Source of the DNA: Actinomycetota bacterium
Lineage (GTDB): Bacteria; Actinomycetota; Humimicrobiia; Humimicrobiales; Humimicrobiaceae
Reading direction: 5' to 3'
Length of the DNA: 20,316 nucleotides
Assembly (NCBI GenBank): GCA_016783985.1
Contig: JADHVM010000010.1
Location: 1 to 20,316, forward strand
Shown piece by piece: positions 15,342-20,316 of the stretch. Both the position numbers and the translations under genes were made by a program. Each line of letters starts with the position of its first letter. The first letter of the stretch is position 1. The notes under the pieces were generated by a model that worked only from the letters and a program-made list of their open reading frames with translations, did not search any database and was not told where the DNA came from.

Positions 15342-17091
15342 CTAAGTCTAATATTACAAGTTGTATATTTTTTAAACCTTTCCATATATTTTCCTCTATC
15401 TGATAAATTATAGTAACATTACTTGCGCATTTTAATTTATTTTTAATTTTATCATTAACTTTAAACATTATTGCATTAAGTTCAATATTATCTTTTTTTA
15501 ATTTAAGCTTTACATGCTGGCCATCCTTTAAATATTCTATCTTTAAAATTTTGCAGTCTCTTGTTAAAAAAATAGGTTTTGGATTGCCTGTCCCAAATGG
15601 TTCCATAAGTGATAATTCTTCTAATAGTTTATTATCTATATCACTAAAATTTAACTCTAAATCAATACTGAATTTCTTCTCAGTATCAGTTTTTGTTATC
15701 TTTTCACATGCAATCTTAACCATTTCTTTTTTAAATTTATTAAATTTAGCTTTCTTCATAATTATCCCACATGCTTGCCTGTGACCACCAAATTTTTTAA
15801 AAAATTCTCTCAAAACATATAAATTGCTGTAAAGATCAAATTCTTTTATACTCCTACCCGATCCTTTAAGTTCTTTCCCTTTTTCTTTAAATAATATAAC
15901 CGGTATATTAAATATCTTTGTCAGGTTTGAAGCAACAACACCAATTACACCTTCATTCCAACTTTTAGATTTACTAATAAAAATCTTTTTATTTTTGATA
16001 ATTTCTTGAAAATCATTGCCTTTTTTTATTTCCTCCAGTATGTTTTCTTGAACTTTCTGTCTTTTTTTATTTATTAAATTAAGTTCTTTTACTATTTTAT
16101 TAAAATTTTTCCCATCTTCTTTTAAAAGATTTACACTATTATCGGCATTTTTTATTCTTCCCGCTGCATTCAGTCTGGGTGCAATTACATACCCTATATC
16201 ATAAGTATTTATTTCATCTTTTTCTCCCAACAATTCTTCAATCATTAGTGATAGTCCCTTATTTCTTGTATTTTTCATAATTTTTAATCCATTCTTTACT
16301 ATAATCCTATTTTCTCCAGTAAGAGGCATTACGTCTGCTATCGTTGAGATTGCAACCATATCCAGCAGTGATGTCAAATAATTTTTATTAAATTTTTTCT
16401 TTTTATCTTCTTCTAAATTACGCAAAATGGATATTATAAATTTAAATGTAACGCCGCCACCACTAAGGTCTTTAAAAGGATATTTAGAATTCTTTAACTT
16501 TGGATTTATGATAATATACTTTTCTTTTTTATAATTCTCTTTATTACCGGATATTATATCATTAGTTGAAGGTTTATGATGATCACATGCTATTAAATCT
16601 ATATCTATATTTTTTCTTAAAATATATTCTTTAACATCATTACTGTTAGTCCCGCAGTCAACGCAGATTATTAAACTATATTTCTCTTCTTTGGAAATCT
16701 TTTTAACATAATTTAAGGTAATATCGTACCCTTCTTCAAACCTGTCAGGAATATATATATCTACATTTAAACCTAACTTTTTTAAAAAATTATAAAGTAT
16801 TACAGAACTTATAATTCCATCTGTATCATAATCTCCAAATATTAAAATATTTTCATTTTTTAAAATTGCATTTTTAACTCTTTTTACACCTTTTTTTATT
16901 GAGGGTAAAAGCTCTGGATCATGTAAAAGTTTAAGTGTTGGTTTTAAAAAAGATATCACTTCTTCTGGGGTGCCTATACCACGATTAGCTAATATTTTAA
17001 TTAGAATAGGGCTGACATCACATTCTGATAACTTCTTATACCTTATCCTTTTTGTCTTTTTAAATTTCCAACTTTTTGGAAAATTTACCAT
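15337..17091 (-). CDS. recJ: Single-stranded-DNA-specific exonuclease RecJ
   Basis: RecJ is a 5'-to-3' exonuclease used in recombination and repair. The 584-residue protein is a typical bacterial length. The DHH phosphoesterase domain shows FGDYDTDG (D87, D89, D91), CVDCGTN (D145), and ACDHHKP with DHH at 170-172. Also present are GGGVTFKF, APRLNAAGRI, the DHHA1 part with WNEGVIGVVAS and FGGHRQACG, and an OB-fold region after EPFGTGNPKP. The ATG is two bases after the secF stop without a clear ribosome site, so it is probably translated by coupling. Confidence 0.97.
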   Translation of the reverse strand: MVNFPKSWKFKKTKRIRYKKLSECDVSPILIKILANRGIGTPEEVISFLKPTLKLLHDPELLPSIKKGVKRVKNAILKNENILIFGDYDTDGIISSVILYNFLKKLGLNVDIYIPDRFEEGYDITLNYVKKISKEEKYSLIICVDCGTNSNDVKEYILRKNIDIDLIACDHHKPSTNDIISGNKENYKKEKYIIINPKLKNSKYPFKDLSGGGVTFKFIISILRNLEEDKKKKFNKNYLTSLLDMVAISTIADVMPLTGENRIIVKNGLKIMKNTRNKGLSLMIEELLGEKDEINTYDIGYVIAPRLNAAGRIKNADNSVNLLKEDGKNFNKIVKELNLINKKRQKVQENILEEIKKGNDFQEIIKNKKIFISKSKSWNEGVIGVVASNLTKIFNIPVILFKEKGKELKGSGRSIKEFDLYSNLYVLREFFKKFGGHRQACGIIMKKAKFNKFKKEMVKIACEKITKTDTEKKFSIDLELNFSDIDNKLLEELSLMEPFGTGNPKPIFLTRDCKILKIEYLKDGQHVKLKLKKDNIELNAIMFKVNDKIKNKLKCASNVTIIYQIEENIWKGLKNIQLVILDLV

Positions 17092-17093
17092 AA

Positions 17094-17978
17094 TTACTTT
17101 TTATATCTTGGAAATCTATTATTCCAGGAAACTAAAAAAGGACTTGCAATAAAAATAGAAGAATAAGTTCCAGCTATAAGACCAATAGTTAAAGCCATGG
17201 CAAAATCTTTTAATGCTGGGCTTCCTATTACTAGAAGAATAATTATTGAAAATAATGTTGTTACTGAAGTATTAATTGACCTTGTAAGAGTTTTATTAAT
17301 AGAGTCATTTACTACAAGGCCAAATCCTGACTTTTTAGCTCTTGGTGTTTCTTCCCTGATTCTATCAAATACTACTATGGTGTCATTTAACGAATACCCC
17401 ATTATAGTTAAAATAGCCGCAATAGTTGAAGTATTTATTTCACGATTTAATATAGCATACATACCAAGAGTTATTAAAACATCATGAACTAAAGCTAAGA
17501 TAGCTGTTACTCCATACCTGAATTGGAACCTTATCCATACATATATCAGTATTCCAACTATACTTATACCAACAGCTATTAAAGCATATCTTGCAATTTG
17601 TTTCCCAAACCCAGGCAATACATTTCTATCCTGGAGAGCAGGTCTATTAATTCCTATCTCCTCATCCAGTGAATTTAAAATTTCATTTTTAGTTTCAATA
17701 TCTATAGGAGTTGTTCTAATTATAAATCTGTTTGATTCTGTTTGTTGCAATATAGCATTAGAAAAACCTAAATCTTCCATTACTTCTCTAACTTCAACAA
17801 TTTTAACATCTTCTTTAAAATCAACCTCTATAAGCGAACCGCCAAGAAAATCTATTCCTAATATAAAGCCGCCCTGTATAAAATAACCAGCAATTCCAGC
17901 AATAATTACTGCTGCTGAAATTATAAACCATATTTTTCTCTTTCCTACAAAATCAAAATTATAATTTACAAATTTCAA
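17094..17978 (-). CDS. secF: Protein translocase subunit SecF
   Basis: SecF works with SecD in the cytoplasmic membrane to pull exported proteins through SecYEG using the proton gradient. The 294-residue protein has one N-terminal membrane span (about 16-34), a periplasmic loop opening with GIDFLGGSLIEV (41-52), and a C-terminal block of five spans with the conserved GYSLNDTIVVFDRIRE. The start is TTG, with AAGGAA six bases upstream. The secD gene ends 36 bases before it, and recJ follows after two bases. Confidence 0.97.
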   Translation of the reverse strand: MKFVNYNFDFVGKRKIWFIISAAVIIAGIAGYFIQGGFILGIDFLGGSLIEVDFKEDVKIVEVREVMEDLGFSNAILQQTESNRFIIRTTPIDIETKNEILNSLDEEIGINRPALQDRNVLPGFGKQIARYALIAVGISIVGILIYVWIRFQFRYGVTAILALVHDVLITLGMYAILNREINTSTIAAILTIMGYSLNDTIVVFDRIREETPRAKKSGFGLVVNDSINKTLTRSINTSVTTLFSIIILLVIGSPALKDFAMALTIGLIAGTYSSIFIASPFLVSWNNRFPRYKK

Positions 17979-18014
17979 ATACTATTCCTTTTCTTTATTA
18001 ATTTGTGACAATCT

Positions 18015-19295
18015 TTACTGCTTTTGCAGCTTTTCATTTTGTTTAATATGCTTTCTTTTTATACCTGTAAATCCTGGTGCTAACGCTATATCTGAACCTG
18101 ATACTAAAAATAGTATTGACCTAGTTAAAACTAAACTTGTCAACATACTAATTATTACTCCTAAGCTTAATGTAACTGCAAATCCTCTGATAGAACCAGT
18201 ACCAAACCTGTATAAAGCAGCAGCTGTTATAAGTGTTGTTACATTGGCATCTATAATAGTCCTCATCCCATTTCTAAATCCCTCACCAATGGCAACACGA
18301 GCAGACTTATCCTTTCTTATCTCTTCTTTTATCCGCTCAAAAATTATTACATTAGCATCTACAGCCATGCCGATAGTTAATATGATTCCTGCAATTCCAG
18401 GCAATGTAATAGCAGCATCTATTCCAGCTAAAATCCCCCAGAAAATTAATATATATACGATAATTCCGATTATAGAGATTAAGCCCAGTCCTCTGTAGAA
18501 AGCAGTCATAAATATAATTATTAAGGAAAGTCCAATAATCCCGGCATACAACCCCTTTTCTAGTGAATCTCTACCAAGTGTCGGTCCAACGGTACTGCTT
18601 TCTTCTATCTTCAGGCTTACAGGTAATGCTCCTGTTTGCAGAACCAGAGCTATATCTTTTGCTTCATCAAGACTATCTATTCCTTCTATTACAGCATCAC
18701 CTGCAATTTCAGTTCTTATAACAGGGGCAGATTTTATTTCTCCATCAAGCACAATTGCAAGCTGTTTGCCTATATTTTCAGAAGTTATTTTTTCAAATAT
18801 TTCCTGACCCTCTGTTGTAAAACTCATTTTTACAATTATTCTTCCATTAGGGTCATATCCCGCACCAGCTTTTGCCAGTTTATCACCAGTCATTAAAGTC
18901 GGACCTAAATTAACTTCTCCTGTTTCCTCGTCAACAGATTCTAAAATTCTAAATTCAAGCTGGGCAGTTTTCCCGATTACTTCAATTGCCCTATTTGGGT
19001 CATCTACACCTGGAAGCTGAATTATAATATTATTTGAATAATCTCTTGTAACCAATGGTTCTGATATTCCTAATTTATCTATTCTATCCATTATGATAAG
19101 CATTGCCTTATCTAAAGATTCTTCGGTTACTTCATCCTCGCCTTGCAGCGTTGGTTTTAAAATAATTTGAGTGCCGCCTTTTAGATCAAGTCCTAATTTA
19201 ATCGAAGAATTAACAGGATATATATAATAAATGGAAACCCCAATTATTATTATAAAAATTACGATAATTACAATATGAGCTTTTTTATTACGCAT
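18015..19295 (-). CDS. secD: Protein translocase subunit SecD
   Basis: SecD is the partner of SecF in the Sec translocon. This 426-residue form is the short type found in many Gram-positive and deep-branching bacteria; E. coli SecD is about 615. A first span (about 8-26) is followed by GLDLKGG (35-41), a periplasmic P1-like domain, then PTLGRDSLEKG and five further spans containing GMAVDANVIIFERIKEE, the proton-path motif. IDANVTT and GTGSIRGFA are also conserved. No good ribosome site precedes the ATG. yajC lies 81 bases upstream. Confidence 0.97.
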   Translation of the reverse strand: MRNKKAHIVIIVIFIIIIGVSIYYIYPVNSSIKLGLDLKGGTQIILKPTLQGEDEVTEESLDKAMLIIMDRIDKLGISEPLVTRDYSNNIIIQLPGVDDPNRAIEVIGKTAQLEFRILESVDEETGEVNLGPTLMTGDKLAKAGAGYDPNGRIIVKMSFTTEGQEIFEKITSENIGKQLAIVLDGEIKSAPVIRTEIAGDAVIEGIDSLDEAKDIALVLQTGALPVSLKIEESSTVGPTLGRDSLEKGLYAGIIGLSLIIIFMTAFYRGLGLISIIGIIVYILIFWGILAGIDAAITLPGIAGIILTIGMAVDANVIIFERIKEEIRKDKSARVAIGEGFRNGMRTIIDANVTTLITAAALYRFGTGSIRGFAVTLSLGVIISMLTSLVLTRSILFLVSGSDIALAPGFTGIKRKHIKQNEKLQKQ

Positions 19296-19376
19296 ATTAT
19301 TTATGCATATTTTTAATTATGCTTATTTATAATATTTATATTTTTTTACTTATGGATTTTTTTTTAAGGACCAACC

Positions 19377-19811
19377 TTATTGTTGACTAACCTTTTTGGA
19401 TACAGAACTTTTATTTATCTTGACATCCACTCCACTGGCTATAGTAATTATTATACTATCATCTCTAATATCTTTTATTCTTCCATGAAAACCACCAACA
19501 GTTACTACCTCATCTCCTCTTTGCAAACTCGATGAAAGTTCCTGTGCTTTTTTTGTTCTTTGCCTCTGAGGTCTTATTAGAAGAAAATAAAACGCTACAG
19601 CCAAAATTGCAAGCCATATCCAAGTTCCATAACTTGAAAACATTCCAGCTATACCAGCAGGCTGTTCCTCTTCTCCAGCTGCTTGTTCACCTTCGGCAGC
19701 AGCTGTTTCTGTAGTTGGAAAAAGACCAGTACAGCCAATAGCAGCCAATCCCATACCAATAATTAACATACTTACAATTATTATTGTAATTATTTTCTTT
19801 GACAATTTCAT
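19377..19811 (-). CDS. yajC: Preprotein translocase subunit YajC with extended, lipoprotein-like N-terminus
   Basis: YajC joins the SecDF complex in the cytoplasmic membrane. The core is clear: a membrane span (about 64-79) ending in FYFLLIRPQRQR, then the small cytoplasmic domain with GDEVVTVGGFHGRI. Unlike the usual protein of about 85-110 residues with one span, this 144-residue form begins with a signal-like stretch (KKIITIIIVSMLIIGMGL) ending in AAIGC at Cys27, followed by an Ala/Glu-rich linker. That looks like a lipoprotein leader. ATG 19811 is chosen because AAGGAG lies nine bases upstream; a GTG six bases earlier is too close to it. It sits directly between tgt and secD, as in many bacteria. 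Confidence 0.95.
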   Translation of the reverse strand: MKLSKKIITIIIVSMLIIGMGLAAIGCTGLFPTTETAAAEGEQAAGEEEQPAGIAGMFSSYGTWIWLAILAVAFYFLLIRPQRQRTKKAQELSSSLQRGDEVVTVGGFHGRIKDIRDDSIIITIASGVDVKINKSSVSKKVSQQ

Positions 19812-19901
19812 AATCACTCACTCCTTAATCTTTTAGTTAAAATATCAAAGATATCAAATATTACTATTATTACTATTTTTCAAAAATTTGCAACTATATA
19901 A

Positions 19902-20316
<415 letters not shown>

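Noticed and set aside
19366..19378. AAGG/CCTT hairpin at the yajC stop as a terminator
   Set aside because: On the coding (minus) strand it is followed by an A-run, not a U-run, the stem is only four pairs, and secD continues the operon.

Overview
The window is a bacterial chromosome segment with strongly AT-rich DNA and Lys/Ile/Asn-rich proteins. It is almost entirely one leftward (minus-strand) run of housekeeping genes. A single rightward insertion sequence (IS) sits at the left edge. Gene order resembles the conserved Firmicutes-type blocks tgt-yajC-secD-secF-recJ-rel-(hydrolase)-hisS-aspS and alaS-ruvX-mltG-trmR-trhP. This fits a low-GC Firmicutes-like lineage or an uncultured relative such as Atribacterota. 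The sequence alone does not decide between them, and I did not identify a species.

Layout, right to left in the direction of transcription. At 20316-19902 is the 3' part of tgt (tRNA queuosine insertion), cut by the window end. It is followed by yajC, secD and secF, the accessory subunits of the Sec translocon, and then recJ, a single-strand DNA exonuclease. A 123-bp gap with a possible promoter precedes rel (ppGpp synthesis/hydrolysis), a small metallo-beta-lactamase-fold hydrolase, hisS and aspS. Next comes the only long gap, 8800-9198. It holds a locally GC-rich, foldable element with its own promoter, best read as a 6S-like regulatory RNA, and then a separate promoter for alaS. From 8799 down to 1552 runs a second tight operon: alaS, ruvX (16S rRNA maturation nuclease), mltG (peptidoglycan lytic enzyme), trmR and trhP (wobble-uridine 5-methoxylation), acylphosphatase and aroE (shikimate pathway).

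Bases 1-1443 are most of an IS of the ISNCY/IS1202 type: an intact DDE transposase on the plus strand flanked by related inverted repeat units. Its left tip probably lies just outside the window. It is visibly richer in GC than its neighbours and transcribes toward the 3' end of aroE.

The genes serve mainly tRNA charging and modification (tgt, hisS, aspS, alaS, trmR, trhP), the stringent response (rel), RNA and DNA processing (ruvX, recJ), protein export (yajC, secD, secF) and cell wall growth (mltG). I found no defence system, CRISPR array, prophage or other clearly undescribed system. The points most worth a second look are the candidate 6S-like RNA, a YajC with a lipoprotein-like leader, and the two-unit repeat structure at the IS right end.
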